From Phycisphaerales bacterium (GTDB lineage Bacteria > Planctomycetota > Phycisphaerae > UBA1845), in NCBI GenBank assembly GCA_013140575.1, contig JABFSN010000019.1:1-37891 (forward strand): a stretch of 37,891 nucleotides of DNA. The letters run 5' to 3'. The first letter of the stretch is position 1, and each line of letters begins with the position of its first letter. Of the stretch, positions 25,856 to 34,533 are shown in pieces. Made by a program: the position numbers and the translations under genes. A model generated the notes under the pieces. That model was not told where the DNA came from. It worked only from the letters and a program-made list of their open reading frames with translations, and did no database searches.

Positions 25856-26332
25856 TCAGAAATCCTCCTTCCACAACATTTCCGGCGTAACGATCCGGGG
25901 CGTCAGCAGGCTCAATCGGCGGTTGATTACCGTAAGATGATCCAGCTTGTTGGGGTTTGCCAGGTGGCGGATGTTCCAGGTCAGCAAAAAATCCATCTCG
26001 TGTACGCAGGCGGCCGCGAGGTGCATCGCGTCGCCGCCGAGATCGGCCGGCACGACGCGTTCCCGAACGTAACGCCTCGCAACTGCGACCACCTCATCCG
26101 TGACGCTCAGCCGCGGCAAGTCTGCGATAAGCGACAACGCCTGCTGCTGTCCAGGCCATTGGCCTTCACGAAGCTCGGCAATGGTCGTGTCGGACGACCA
26201 CAGTTCGTACGCCGGGCGCTGCTGATCCCACCACTCGATCGTTGAATCCCGGCGGTGACGGCTGGCGGAATCGGTTCGGGGCGTCACGTACGCGCTGGGC
26301 ACGCTCGATTCGATGTATACGCTCGCCGCCAC
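25856..26332 (-). CDS. PIN-domain ribonuclease toxin, VapC-like
   Basis: A protein of 158 residues with the PIN plan. A first strand carries the acidic residue in VYIESSVPSAYVT (E8). E53 follows in DTTIAELREG. D101 occurs in GGDAMHLAAA, and D114 in EMDFLLTWNIRHLAN with the usual N120. PIN toxins cleave tRNA or rRNA using Mg2+ held by these acids. The frame is open upstream to a GTG at 26383, but the promoter at 26368-26340 would start transcription at about 26333. I therefore place the start at the GTG at 26332, implying a leaderless message. It diverges from carB with a 149 nt gap, and together with the antitoxin-like gene it forms a probable type II module. Confidence 0.82.
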   Translation of the reverse strand: MAASVYIESSVPSAYVTPRTDSASRHRRDSTIEWWDQQRPAYELWSSDTTIAELREGQWPGQQQALSLIADLPRLSVTDEVVAVARRYVRERVVPADLGGDAMHLAAACVHEMDFLLTWNIRHLANPNKLDHLTVINRRLSLLTPRIVTPEMLWKEDF

Positions 26333-26339
26333 AGTGTAT

Positions 26340-26368
26340 ATTCTACGCCCGGCCGTTCGAAGTGCCAA
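26340..26368 (-). promoter_or_regulatory. Sigma70-type promoter for the PIN/antitoxin operon
   Basis: On the minus strand, TTGGCA (26368-26363), a 17 nt spacer and TAGAAT (26345-26340). Transcription is expected to begin about 7 nt further, at ~26333, immediately before the GTG at 26332. An overlapping alternative -10 (TATACA) lies 3 nt downstream. This is the best-scoring promoter I found by eye in the window. Confidence 0.6.
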
Positions 26369-26481
26369 ACGTGACGGTTCCACCGCCCGGATCGACTGCG
26401 GCGGTTGGAGTACGGGGAATGGCGAAGTTCCTTGATCGGAAACGAACGCCAGGCATTTCGAGCTAACAGATTGCCCAAACC

Positions 26482-29400
26482 ATGCCCAAGCGAACGGACA
26501 TCCAGCGGATTTTGATCATCGGGTCGGGGCCGATCGTGATCGGTCAGGGGTGCGAGTTCGATTATTCGGGCACGCAGGCGTGCAAGGCCCTGCGCGAGGA
26601 GGGGTATTCGGTCGTTCTGCTGAATTCCAACCCGGCCACCATCATGACCGACCCGGAGATGGCCGACCGAACGTACATCGAGCCGATCACGCCGGAGTTT
26701 CTGGAGAAGGTGTTGGAGTGTGAGCGGCGAGCCGGGCGGCCGGTGGATGCGGTGTTGCCCACGCTGGGCGGTCAGACGGGATTGAACTGCGCGGTGGAGG
26801 CGGCCGACCGGGGGATCTTCGAGGCGTTCGGCGTGGAGTTGATCGGGGCATCGCGGGAGGTGATTCATCGCGCCGAGGATCGAACGGAGTTCAAGGAAAC
26901 CGTGCAGCGGATCGGATTGGACGTGGCGCGTTCCGTTGTGGCACACACGTGGGAACAGGCGCGGGAAGCGGTGGCGGAGATCGGGTTGCCGTGCGTGATC
27001 CGACCGGCGTACACGCTGGGCGGCGAGGGCGGCGGGTTGGCGACGACGGCCGCGGATTTTGAGCGGATCGCGCGGGGCGGGTTGGCGGCGTCGCGGGTCA
27101 GCGAAATCCTGATCGAGGAAAGCCTGGTCGGCTGGAAGGAGTTCGAGCTGGAGTTGATGCGCGACCGGGCGGACAACGTGGTCATCATCTGCTCGATCGA
27201 GAACGTGGACCCCATGGGCGTACACACCGGGGATTCGATCACCGTGGCCCCGGCCCAGACGCTGACGGACAGGGAATATCAGCAGATGCGCGACGCGGCG
27301 ATCGCGATCATTCGCGCAGTGGGCGTAGAGACGGGGGGCAGCAACATTCAGTTCGCAGTGTGTCCGCGGACGGGTCGACAGGTGGTGATCGAGATGAACC
27401 CGCGGGTGTCGCGGTCGTCGGCGCTGGCGTCGAAGGCGACCGGGTATCCGATTGCGAAAATCGCGGCCAAGCTGGCGGTGGGCTACACGCTGGACGAGAT
27501 ACCGAACGACATTACGCAGCAGACCCCGGCGAGTTTTGAGCCGACCATCGATTACGTGGTGGTCAAGATTCCGCGGTGGACGTTCGAGAAATTCCCGGAG
27601 GCGGACGAGACGCTGACCACGCACATGAAATCGGTGGGCGAGGGCATGGCCATCGGGCGGACGTTTAAGGAGGCGTTCCAGAAGGCGATCCGGTCAATGG
27701 AGATCAAGCGCTTCGGGTACGGGCTGGACGCGAACGACAAGTGGCTGGCGGCGCAATCGCAGTCGGCGAATGCGTCCGCGACCGTGGGCGCCGACGACGT
27801 GCCGCGCTTCGCCAGCACGGTCACCGAGGCGCCGCCGGACACGCGCGAGGAGCACGCGACGGATTGGCCGATCCCGGATGACCTGCTGCGCGACAAACTG
27901 ATTAACCCCTGTCAGGGCCGTCCCTATTACATTCGTTATGCGTTCAAAATGGGTTGGACGGTCGAGCAGGTAAATGAGTTGACGCGAATCGATCCGTGGT
28001 TTCTGGAAAACATGCGGGAACTTGTGGCGAGTGAAGAAGTCTTGATGTCCGGCGATGAATCGACCATTCCGAAGTTGAAGCGGCAGGGATTCAGCGACGT
28101 GCAGTTGACGGCCGCACGGAAGTTGAACGGGCGGGCGGGGACGGCCGTCGGCGTCGAGCCGGTCTACAAACTGGTGGACACCTGTGCGGCCGAGTTCGAG
28201 GCGCGGACGCCGTATTACTATTCGTCGCACGAGACGCCGGCGTTATTCGTCGACGGACGCGGGTCGGCACGGGTCTTGGATGATGAAATCCGGGTCAGTG
28301 ATCGGCGGAAAGTGGTCGTATTGGGCGGCGGACCGAATCGCATCGGGCAGGGGATTGAGTTCGACTATTGTTGCTGCCACGCGTCTTACGCGGCGCGGGC
28401 CGCCGGTTTTGAATCAGTAATGATTAACTCGAATCCCGAGACGGTCAGCACCGATTACGACACCAGCGACATGTTGTTTTTCGAGCCGCTAACGCACGAG
28501 GATGTGTTGGCCGTCTGCCGGCGGTTGAACGGCGGACCGTTTCCAAACGGTAAAGGCAGTGGCGAGTCGGGCGGCAGGGACCACTCGCGGAATCGTCTAT
28601 ACGGCGCGATCGTGCAGTTCGGCGGTCAGACGCCGTTGAATCTGGCGCAGGGATTGAAAGAAGCCGGCGTGCCGATTTTAGGCACGTCGCCGGAATCCAT
28701 TCATTTGGCCGAGGATCGGGAACAGTTCCAGCGGATTCTGCGCGAATTAAGTCTATTGCAGCCGGCCGCGGGCATCGCGTACAGCCTGAACGAGGCGCTC
28801 GCCGTGGCCGGTACGATTGGGTATCCGGTACTGGTTCGCCCGTCGTACGTTCTTGGCGGCCGGGCAATGCGGAAGTGCAATAACGACGTCGATTTGACGG
28901 CGTACATGAAACAGGCCGTTCTGGCGACGGACCGTGTCGGAAGCGCGCGCGATAATCCCGTCCTGATTGACAAGTTTCTGCTGGACGCGATCGAATTCGA
29001 CGTGGACGCGGTGGCCGATTTCGGCGGCGGCGGACCGCGGGACCATGGCATGTGCGCGATCTGCGGGGTCATGGAACATATTGAAGAGGCGGGCGTACAC
29101 AGCGGCGATTCGACCTGTGTATTGCCGCCGTTTTCCGTGGGGAATCTGGTAATCGAGGAATTGAAACGCTCGACGCGGCGCCTGGCGGAACGATTGGGCG
29201 TCTGCGGACTGATGAATGTGCAGTTCGCCGTGTTGAACCGGACCGTCTATGTGTTGGAAGTCAATCCGCGGGCGTCGCGCACCGTGCCCTTCGTGGCCAA
29301 GGCGACGGGAATTCCGTGGGCGCGGATCGCCACGCGAGTGATGCTGAACGAGCGGCTGGCCGACATTCTCGCCGAATACAACATTCGCGACGGCGACCGG

Positions 29401-30006
29401 CCGAACCACGTCGCGGTCAAGATGCCGGTCTTTCCGTTCGCGAAACTCGGTGGCGTGGACGTGATCCTGGGACCGGAAATGCGTAGCACCGGCGAGGTGA
29501 TGGGCATAGACGCGTCGTTCGGTCTGGCCTTTGCCAAGGCGGCCGTGGCCACCGGATTGACGTTACCGGTCTGCGGAAATGCGCTGGTCAGCGTCAATGA
29601 TCCGGACAAACCGCGAATGGTGCCCGTCGCCCGGGATCTGCACGAAATGGGGTTCCGTCTTTATTCAACAATCGGCACGCGGGACGCATTGGCCGAGGCG
29701 GGTATTCCGGCCACGCTGGTGTCCAAATCCAGCGGGTGCGACGCGCCGTACCTGGCCGATCTGATTCACGACGGAACGTTGCAGTTACTGATCAACACGC
29801 CCATTCATACCGGACGGGCGTCGGACGAGGGGCGATGGCGGGCGGCCGCGACTGTCAAACGCATCCCGTTGATCACCACGCTGGCGGGCGCGCGGGCGGC
29901 GATCGACGCCATCCGCGAGATGCGGGCCACATCCGTATCCGATCCGCTGGCGGCGCTGCATGTTCGAGCGCTGCAGGAATATCACGGGGCGACGCCCCAC
30001 CGGTAG
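26482..30006 (+). CDS. carB: Carbamoyl-phosphate synthase large subunit
   Basis: A protein of 1174 residues. Both synthetase halves are present: [20 protein letters not shown] from residue 14 and [20 protein letters not shown] from about 616. Each is followed by an ATP-grasp domain (for example [13 protein letters not shown] and [13 protein letters not shown]). A C-terminal MGS-like regulatory domain ([16 protein letters not shown] onward) ends the protein. It makes carbamoyl phosphate from bicarbonate, ammonia and two ATP for pyrimidines and arginine. It is about 100 residues longer than the E. coli enzyme. Visible extra segments are a polar linker at ~423-461 and a Gly/Ser/Asn-rich loop at ~684-704. 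The small subunit gene carA is not in the window. No Shine-Dalgarno is seen before the ATG at 26482. Confidence 0.97.
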   Translation: MPKRTDIQRILIIGSGPIVIGQGCEFDYSGTQACKALREEGYSVVLLNSNPATIMTDPEMADRTYIEPITPEFLEKVLECERRAGRPVDAVLPTLGGQTGLNCAVEAADRGIFEAFGVELIGASREVIHRAEDRTEFKETVQRIGLDVARSVVAHTWEQAREAVAEIGLPCVIRPAYTLGGEGGGLATTAADFERIARGGLAASRVSEILIEESLVGWKEFELELMRDRADNVVIICSIENVDPMGVHTGDSITVAPAQTLTDREYQQMRDAAIAIIRAVGVETGGSNIQFAVCPRTGRQVVIEMNPRVSRSSALASKATGYPIAKIAAKLAVGYTLDEIPNDITQQTPASFEPTIDYVVVKIPRWTFEKFPEADETLTTHMKSVGEGMAIGRTFKEAFQKAIRSMEIKRFGYGLDANDKWLAAQSQSANASATVGADDVPRFASTVTEAPPDTREEHATDWPIPDDLLRDKLINPCQGRPYYIRYAFKMGWTVEQVNELTRIDPWFLENMRELVASEEVLMSGDESTIPKLKRQGFSDVQLTAARKLNGRAGTAVGVEPVYKLVDTCAAEFEARTPYYYSSHETPALFVDGRGSARVLDDEIRVSDRRKVVVLGGGPNRIGQGIEFDYCCCHASYAARAAGFESVMINSNPETVSTDYDTSDMLFFEPLTHEDVLAVCRRLNGGPFPNGKGSGESGGRDHSRNRLYGAIVQFGGQTPLNLAQGLKEAGVPILGTSPESIHLAEDREQFQRILRELSLLQPAAGIAYSLNEALAVAGTIGYPVLVRPSYVLGGRAMRKCNNDVDLTAYMKQAVLATDRVGSARDNPVLIDKFLLDAIEFDVDAVADFGGGGPRDHGMCAICGVMEHIEEAGVHSGDSTCVLPPFSVGNLVIEELKRSTRRLAERLGVCGLMNVQFAVLNRTVYVLEVNPRASRTVPFVAKATGIPWARIATRVMLNERLADILAEYNIRDGDRPNHVAVKMPVFPFAKLGGVDVILGPEMRSTGEVMGIDASFGLAFAKAAVATGLTLPVCGNALVSVNDPDKPRMVPVARDLHEMGFRLYSTIGTRDALAEAGIPATLVSKSSGCDAPYLADLIHDGTLQLLINTPIHTGRASDEGRWRAAATVKRIPLITTLAGARAAIDAIREMRATSVSDPLAALHVRALQEYHGATPHR

Positions 30007-30012
30007 GTGTGA

Positions 30013-30465
30013 TTACACGTTGTACGCCACCCCTGCGGCGGTTTGGGCCAGCGCGCTCAGGAAATCGCGAACAAACAGCATGGTCGTCGCACCGGTGACC
30101 ACGATGATGACCAGAATGCAGATATTCACATAGGTCATGCCGCGCAGCGGAAGGTCGGATTTCATGGTCGCAATGATGTGCGGCCGGGCCAGAATCAGCA
30201 TGGACACCAGCACGCCCGCGATGGTCGGCCATATCGTGATGGAGTGAATGAAACTGTAGATCCAGATGCCGCGGGACACGGGATCCGTGCGTTTGCCCGC
30301 GCCGCTCCAGATGAAATGCCCGCGCAGGAAATGATGCCCATTCTCAAATCCGCCATTGGGCGCGTCGCCGCCCAGATACCAATACGTCAATGTATAGACC
30401 ACGAAATTAGCCAGACCGAGCGCGATGACCCACAGCAGGATGCGATTGCGACTGTGGCGTTTCAC
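30013..30465 (-). CDS. Small three-helix membrane protein, unknown function
   Basis: A protein of 150 residues with three predicted membrane helices: ILLWVIALGLANFVVYTLTY, a second near WIYSFIHSITIWPTIAGVLV, and a third near YVNICILVIIVVTGATTMLF. The loops are short and carry no recognised motif. The GTG at 30465 is taken as start because GGGGGA lies about 7 nt upstream and it begins 16 nt after the thiG stop. The open frame upstream would overlap thiG by more than 100 nt. It is probably the last gene of the thiS-thiG transcript. A transport or membrane-assembly role cannot be inferred from sequence. It converges on carB with 6 nt between the stops. Confidence 0.75.
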   Translation of the reverse strand: MKRHSRNRILLWVIALGLANFVVYTLTYWYLGGDAPNGGFENGHHFLRGHFIWSGAGKRTDPVSRGIWIYSFIHSITIWPTIAGVLVSMLILARPHIIATMKSDLPLRGMTYVNICILVIIVVTGATTMLFVRDFLSALAQTAAGVAYNV

Positions 30466-30481
30466 AAAGCGTCCCCCGCAG

Positions 30482-31330
30482 TCAGACCGTACCAGCCGGC
30501 GGCGCGGTCGGCCCGATCGTGCCGTCCATCGGTGAAGAGGCGGACGCATAACGCTTCCGGGGTATACGGCCGGCCAGACAGGCCAGTCGCCCCGCCTGAA
30601 TGGCATGGTTCATGGCGGCAGCCATGGTTACAGGATCGCGCGCGCCGGCAATGCCGGTGTTCAATAACACGCCGTCGGCGCCGAGTTCCATCGCGATGGA
30701 AACGTCGGATGCCGTCCCCACGCCCGCGTCGACGATCACCGGATAGTCCGGGTCGCCGTCTTTCAGATATTCCAGACACAATAAAATATTGCCGGGATTC
30801 AGAATGCCCTGGCCGCTGCCGATGGGCGAGCCGGCAGGCATGACGCTGGTCGCGCCGACGTCTTTCAGCCGCTTCGCCAGAATGGGATCGTCATTGGTAT
30901 AGACCAATACCTGAAATCCCAGGTCGATCAGCTTCCCGGTCGCCGCCAATGTGCCGATCGGATCGGGCAATAGCGTCTTGCGATCGGCAAGTACTTCCAA
31001 CTTCACCCACTTCGCGCCCGCATTGCCGAGACCGTCGAGCAGCTCGCGGCCCAGCCGCGCCGAGCGCACGGCGTCGTCGGCATTGAAACAGCCGGCCGTG
31101 TTGGGCAGTACGGTGTACCGGTCCAGGTCCAGGTGATCCAGTATGTTCCCCGCACGCGGCCGACCGTCGGCCGACAGCACGTCACGCCGAACCGCCACCG
31201 TCACCACCTGGCACCCGGACGCATCCAGGCAGCGCGTCATGGTCTCGAAATCGGCGTGTTTGCCCGTTCCCACGAACAGCCGCGAGGTGAATTCGAACGA
31301 ACCGATTCGGTAGGTGTCGTGCCGCATCAT
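30482..31330 (-). CDS. thiG: Thiazole synthase
   Basis: A protein of 282 residues, a TIM-barrel ThiG. Landmarks are [15 protein letters not shown] at the start, [22 protein letters not shown], the Schiff-base region [22 protein letters not shown], and [29 protein letters not shown]. It condenses 1-deoxyxylulose 5-phosphate, dehydroglycine or glycine imine, and ThiS thiocarboxylate into the thiazole of thiamine. The start overlaps the thiS stop (GGATGATG), so the two are coupled. The last ~25 residues are a Ser/Pro-rich tail beyond the usual family end. The glycine-oxidising enzyme (ThiO or ThiH) and ThiF are not in the window. Confidence 0.96.
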   Translation of the reverse strand: MMRHDTYRIGSFEFTSRLFVGTGKHADFETMTRCLDASGCQVVTVAVRRDVLSADGRPRAGNILDHLDLDRYTVLPNTAGCFNADDAVRSARLGRELLDGLGNAGAKWVKLEVLADRKTLLPDPIGTLAATGKLIDLGFQVLVYTNDDPILAKRLKDVGATSVMPAGSPIGSGQGILNPGNILLCLEYLKDGDPDYPVIVDAGVGTASDVSIAMELGADGVLLNTGIAGARDPVTMAAAMNHAIQAGRLACLAGRIPRKRYASASSPMDGTIGPTAPPAGTV

Positions 31331-31527
31331 CCGCCCCCCACAAACGTGACGATCTCGACGCGGTCGCCGTCGTGCAAAGCCGTCGCGTCGAACTGTTTGC
31401 GCGACAGCAGGTCGCGGTTGATCTCGACGGCCACGCGCACGGGCGCCAGTTCAAACCGGCGCAGGAGATCGCCGACGGTCGCTGCCTCGTCGACGACTTC
31501 GTCCCGTCCGTTGACCACAACCACCAT
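31327..31527 (-). CDS. thiS: Sulfur carrier protein ThiS
   Basis: A protein of 66 residues with the ubiquitin-like ThiS fold and the essential C-terminal glycines (VTFVGGG). Its C-terminal carboxylate is adenylated and converted to a thiocarboxylate that donates sulfur to ThiG. Typical core wording is present: [17 protein letters not shown], then [10 protein letters not shown], and [10 protein letters not shown]. It starts 2 nt after the stop of the preceding small membrane protein and overlaps thiG. An adenylating ThiF must be encoded elsewhere. Confidence 0.95.
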   Translation of the reverse strand: MVVVVNGRDEVVDEAATVGDLLRRFELAPVRVAVEINRDLLSRKQFDATALHDGDRVEIVTFVGGG

Positions 31528-31529
31528 GA

Positions 31530-31871
31530 TTAATCACCCCCGGTGGAGATATTAATCGAGCCGGAAACCCCCGGCAAACCGCCCGGAATCTCCTCCGCAC
31601 CGATCACCAATACGTACACGATGGCGGCCCCGACCAGCGCCATCGCGATCGCCACCTTGCACTGCATGCGTTGGGCACGAACGCCCCGTCCCGCAACCAC
31701 GTCCTTGCGATACGACCACAGCACCATCCCGGCCAGACACATCGCCCCCGGCGCGCCCAACCACAACACCAGCCAGACCGACAGATCGGTGAACGCCGGC
31801 CGATGAACGGCCATCGCCACCGCCAGCACCAGCGACGCAAGGGCGATCCAAACGCTTAATAATGCGAGCAT
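31530..31871 (-). CDS. Small membrane protein upstream of thiS, unknown function
   Basis: A protein of 113 residues with three hydrophobic segments: LLSVWIALASLVLAVAMAV, LVLWLGAPGAMCLAGMVLW and VAIAMALVGAAIVYVLVIG. A short polar tail ends in GSINISTGGD. Basic residues between helices 2 and 3 (SYRKDVVAGRGVRAQR) should face the cytoplasm. No family is recognised. It is the first gene of the thiS-thiG run, separated from thiS by 2 nt, so co-transcription is near certain. No Shine-Dalgarno is seen; an A-rich tract lies directly before the ATG. Whether it is connected to thiamine is unknown. Confidence 0.75.
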   Translation of the reverse strand: MLALLSVWIALASLVLAVAMAVHRPAFTDLSVWLVLWLGAPGAMCLAGMVLWSYRKDVVAGRGVRAQRMQCKVAIAMALVGAAIVYVLVIGAEEIPGGLPGVSGSINISTGGD

Positions 31872-32298
31872 GTTTTTTTCGTAACTGTTCAGCCACTTGC
31901 GACGCCGCGGACCAGCAATCGCCGGGCCGACGCATTCGTAGGGCGGGTTTCACCCGCCGTCTTCATTCGTAGGGCGGGTTTCACCCGCCGTCGCTTCGCC
32001 CGTAGGGCGCACGATCGTAGCCAGGGACTTCAGTCCCTGGTAACCGCACCCCCTATTCTCTCTTCTACTTCTTCCTCGCCCGGAGGGCGAACGGCGGGAA
32101 AACCCGCCCTGCCATTTGGACATAACGAGCGTCTTGATTGTCGTGGCATTTCAATTGGCTGACCTGTTACTTTTTTTCGAAGGGTCGGTCGAACTCGGTG
32201 TCAACGCGTTCATCCGGCAACTACCGGCCACGGGCGCTTAACGACGGGTCAAACCACGCCCGCCTGCCGTTGTGACGCGACGCCCGTAACCGTCGAAT
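31872..32298. repeat. Intergenic repeat region with two perfect 28-bp direct repeats
   Basis: No gene is seen in these 427 nt. Two identical 28-mers (31934-31961 and 31965-31992), each holding the palindrome GGGCGGGTTTCACCCGCC, are separated by 3 nt. A partial third copy starts near 31994. A different hairpin, CAGGGACTTCAGTCCCTGG, lies at 32022-32040. An inverted relative of the first palindrome (GGCGGGAAAACCCGCC) lies near 32093-32108. The 32130-32298 part holds nothing I can recognise. Confidence 0.88.
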
Positions 32299-33177
32299 CT
32301 ACTTTTCAGACTCGATATGGCAGATGATCTTGTACAACAAACGGGCGGCCAGAAACTCGGTCACCACCTGTCCGGGCAGCGGCATCACCTCCACCACGTC
32401 GGCCGCGACGATGTTCCGCTCTGCCGCCACCAACCGCAGCAATCCGGTCACCTGATACCAATCCAGTCCCCCGGGCTCCGGCGTTCCCGTTCCGGGGGCG
32501 TAGGCCGGGTCGAACCCGTCGATGTCGATGGTCACGTAGACGTCGTCGCGAAGGCGATCGATGACCCCATCGACCCATTCGTCGGACGTGTGGCATTCGC
32601 GGGCGGTGACGATCTCGATTTTGTTCCGCTTCGCGAACCGCAGTTCGTCCCCGTCCACGGCGCGAATTCCGACGGGAACGACGTTGACGCCCATTTCCGT
32701 CACCCGGCGCATCACCGTCGCGTGCGAATACGCACTGCCCTCGCAGGTGTCGCGAAGATCGAGGTGGGCGTCGATCTGCAATACCGACAGACGCTTGTGG
32801 CGCGTCTTGACCGCCCGCACCAATCCACCGGTCACACTGTGATCGCCGCCCAGCCCCAGCAGGGTCTTTCCGTCGCGAACGATGCGGCGCGCGGCAAGGT
32901 ATATGGCGTCGTGCATCTCTTTCGGACCGGTGGCAACGCGAACCAGCGGGTCCAATGTGGCCACGCCGGCCTTGTAATAGCCGCGGAGCAGCTCTTCATC
33001 GAGCAATTCGACGTGGTGCGACGCGTCGATGATGGCGGCCGGCGCTCGCCGCGCGCCGGGGTTATAGCTGACGGCCGCGTCATACGGAATGGGCAGCACG
33101 ACGTAGCGCGCCGTCTTGTAGTTGCTGTAACGCGGCGGCAGCTCCAGAAAATTGTCATTGACGAATGAAGCGCTCAA
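32299..33177 (-). CDS. speB: Agmatinase-like ureohydrolase
   Basis: A protein of 292 residues of the arginase/agmatinase family. The dimanganese ligands are all present: H113 in GGDHS, D136/H138/D140 in DAHLD, and D218/D220 in TIDIDGFDP. The segment DLRDTCEGSAYSHATVMRR is of the agmatinase type rather than arginase. The family hydrolyses guanidino compounds to urea; the likely substrate is agmatine or aminopropylagmatine. It lies downstream of the arginine decarboxylase and DHS-like genes on the same strand, with a 96 nt repeat-bearing gap, so a shared polyamine pathway is likely. A TTG start at 33177 is used because no in-frame ATG precedes the conserved region. The gene symbol follows the family; the substrate is not proven. 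Confidence 0.9.
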   Translation of the reverse strand: MSASFVNDNFLELPPRYSNYKTARYVVLPIPYDAAVSYNPGARRAPAAIIDASHHVELLDEELLRGYYKAGVATLDPLVRVATGPKEMHDAIYLAARRIVRDGKTLLGLGGDHSVTGGLVRAVKTRHKRLSVLQIDAHLDLRDTCEGSAYSHATVMRRVTEMGVNVVPVGIRAVDGDELRFAKRNKIEIVTARECHTSDEWVDGVIDRLRDDVYVTIDIDGFDPAYAPGTGTPEPGGLDWYQVTGLLRLVAAERNIVAADVVEVMPLPGQVVTEFLAARLLYKIICHIESEK

Positions 33178-33205
33178 CGTTCAGCCCAATACGATTGTGC
33201 AGTCT

Positions 33206-33273
33206 GGTAGGACGGGTTTCACCCGCCGTTCGCCCGGACGATCCCGCACGCAAGCAGGCGGGTAAAACCCGCG
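33206..33273. repeat. Two palindromes between DHS-like and ureohydrolase genes
   Basis: GACGGGTTTCACCCGCCGTT (33211-33230) is a near copy of the palindrome in the 31934-31992 direct repeats. GCGGGTAAAACCCGC (33258-33272) is a related one ending just before the DHS-like stop codon. They could attenuate transcription between the two genes; no T-run is present. Confidence 0.75.
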
Positions 33274-34416
33274 TTACGAACTCTTCTTTTCGTAGATGCC
33301 GCGGTAGCATTTCTGGAATTCCTCGTTGTTTCGCGTGGCGTCGTGAAGCGCGTCGACGATCTCCGTCATGCGGGCCATCAGCCGCCGGACGGGACGCGGC
33401 TTATTTCGCACCAGCACATATTGGGCGATCAACGGCAACGTCAACGACGCACACGAATAGACGACCACGTTATTGACGTAGGCGTCTTTTAATTTGCCCC
33501 AGCTTCTCGCCTCGGCCGGCGTCGCGCCCGACAGACCGCCCCAGTGCGGCGAATCCGTGGTCAATTGCAGGAAATAGTCGTGTCCGCCCTTGGACGGATC
33601 GTTCAATATCTGGTGCAACGTCGGCTGCGTCTGCAAATAGAAATTCTTGGGTGACCCGCCGCCGATCTCCACCACGCCGTTTTTCTCGGCGTCGCGCACC
33701 AGCGCCGCGGTCTCGATTACGTCCAGCAAGGGGTTTAGCGGTAATGCCCGCTGAAACAGGTGCGGGACGATCAGATTCATGCCGATCGACGAATCGCCTG
33801 GCGACGACGTAAACACCGGAACATCGTTCCGGACCGCCGTCACCAGAAACGACTTGTCCGGACTCGGCGCCGTCTTCATCACCTCCCGACCCAGTGCCCG
33901 ATGCAGCGTCGCCGTCGAAAACGGTTCCGACGGATCAAATGCCCGTAACGCCTCCAGAATGACCTTGTCGGTGGCCATCAACGTCTTGTCATCGTGAATG
34001 AAGACGTCGTAGATGCGGGCCACGCCCTCCTCGGCCAATTCGTTGTCGTCCACCGCGAAATCGCCCTGCACCATCGGAAAATCATACGCCCGGTGCAGAT
34101 CGTGATAGATATTAGCCCCCGTGGATATGATGAAATCGACGAAACCGGCCTCGATCAACGCCGAAAACACCCCGCTCATTCCGATGGGCGTCATGGCCCC
34201 CGCGACGGTCATGCAAATCGTCGCCCCGTCGTCGATCATCCGGCTGAACAGTTTCGCCCCTTCCGCCAGCCGGCGGGCGTTGAACCCGCTGACCGCGTAG
34301 ACGTGGTCGATCAGGTCCGCTACCTGCTCGTTGCCGGCGAGCTTCAGCGGCTCGATGGTCCGGCCTGCCTGCCAGTCGCGCCCGGACGGACAGTTTTTCG
34401 ATCGGTGATGGGCCAT
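33274..34416 (-). CDS. Deoxyhypusine synthase-like aminobutyltransferase
   Basis: A protein of 380 residues of the deoxyhypusine synthase family. The NAD-binding wording STGANIYHDLHRAY (98-111), the FTSSPGDSSIG loop (202-211), and above all the lysine that forms the enzyme-imine intermediate (K308 in EARSWGKLKD) are conserved. The enzyme should therefore be catalytic. Classical DHS moves a 4-aminobutyl group from spermidine to eIF5A. Bacteria have no eIF5A, and related bacterial enzymes make homospermidine from putrescine or have unknown acceptors. Its neighbours, arginine decarboxylase upstream and a ureohydrolase downstream, place it in polyamine synthesis. The product (homospermidine, or an agmatine-derived group on some protein) cannot be decided from sequence. 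Confidence 0.9.
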   Translation of the reverse strand: MAHHRSKNCPSGRDWQAGRTIEPLKLAGNEQVADLIDHVYAVSGFNARRLAEGAKLFSRMIDDGATICMTVAGAMTPIGMSGVFSALIEAGFVDFIISTGANIYHDLHRAYDFPMVQGDFAVDDNELAEEGVARIYDVFIHDDKTLMATDKVILEALRAFDPSEPFSTATLHRALGREVMKTAPSPDKSFLVTAVRNDVPVFTSSPGDSSIGMNLIVPHLFQRALPLNPLLDVIETAALVRDAEKNGVVEIGGGSPKNFYLQTQPTLHQILNDPSKGGHDYFLQLTTDSPHWGGLSGATPAEARSWGKLKDAYVNNVVVYSCASLTLPLIAQYVLVRNKPRPVRRLMARMTEIVDALHDATRNNEEFQKCYRGIYEKKSS

Positions 34417-34533
34417 CCTATTTGTTCCGATGCGTCATCGGCTGAATCGTACGGCAGGAGCGACCGCGACTTGACGACCATCCACCCCGACGACGATCCC
34501 CTGTCATCGCCGGCGTCCACGATCCCGCGTGAT

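Noticed and set aside
31934-31992. Possible CRISPR array.
   Set aside because: Only two full copies with a 3-nt gap, internally palindromic, with no spacers of normal length and no cas genes.
32317-33168. A 283-codon plus-strand open frame opposite the ureohydrolase gene.
   Set aside because: Antisense shadow of a gene with complete metal-binding motifs.
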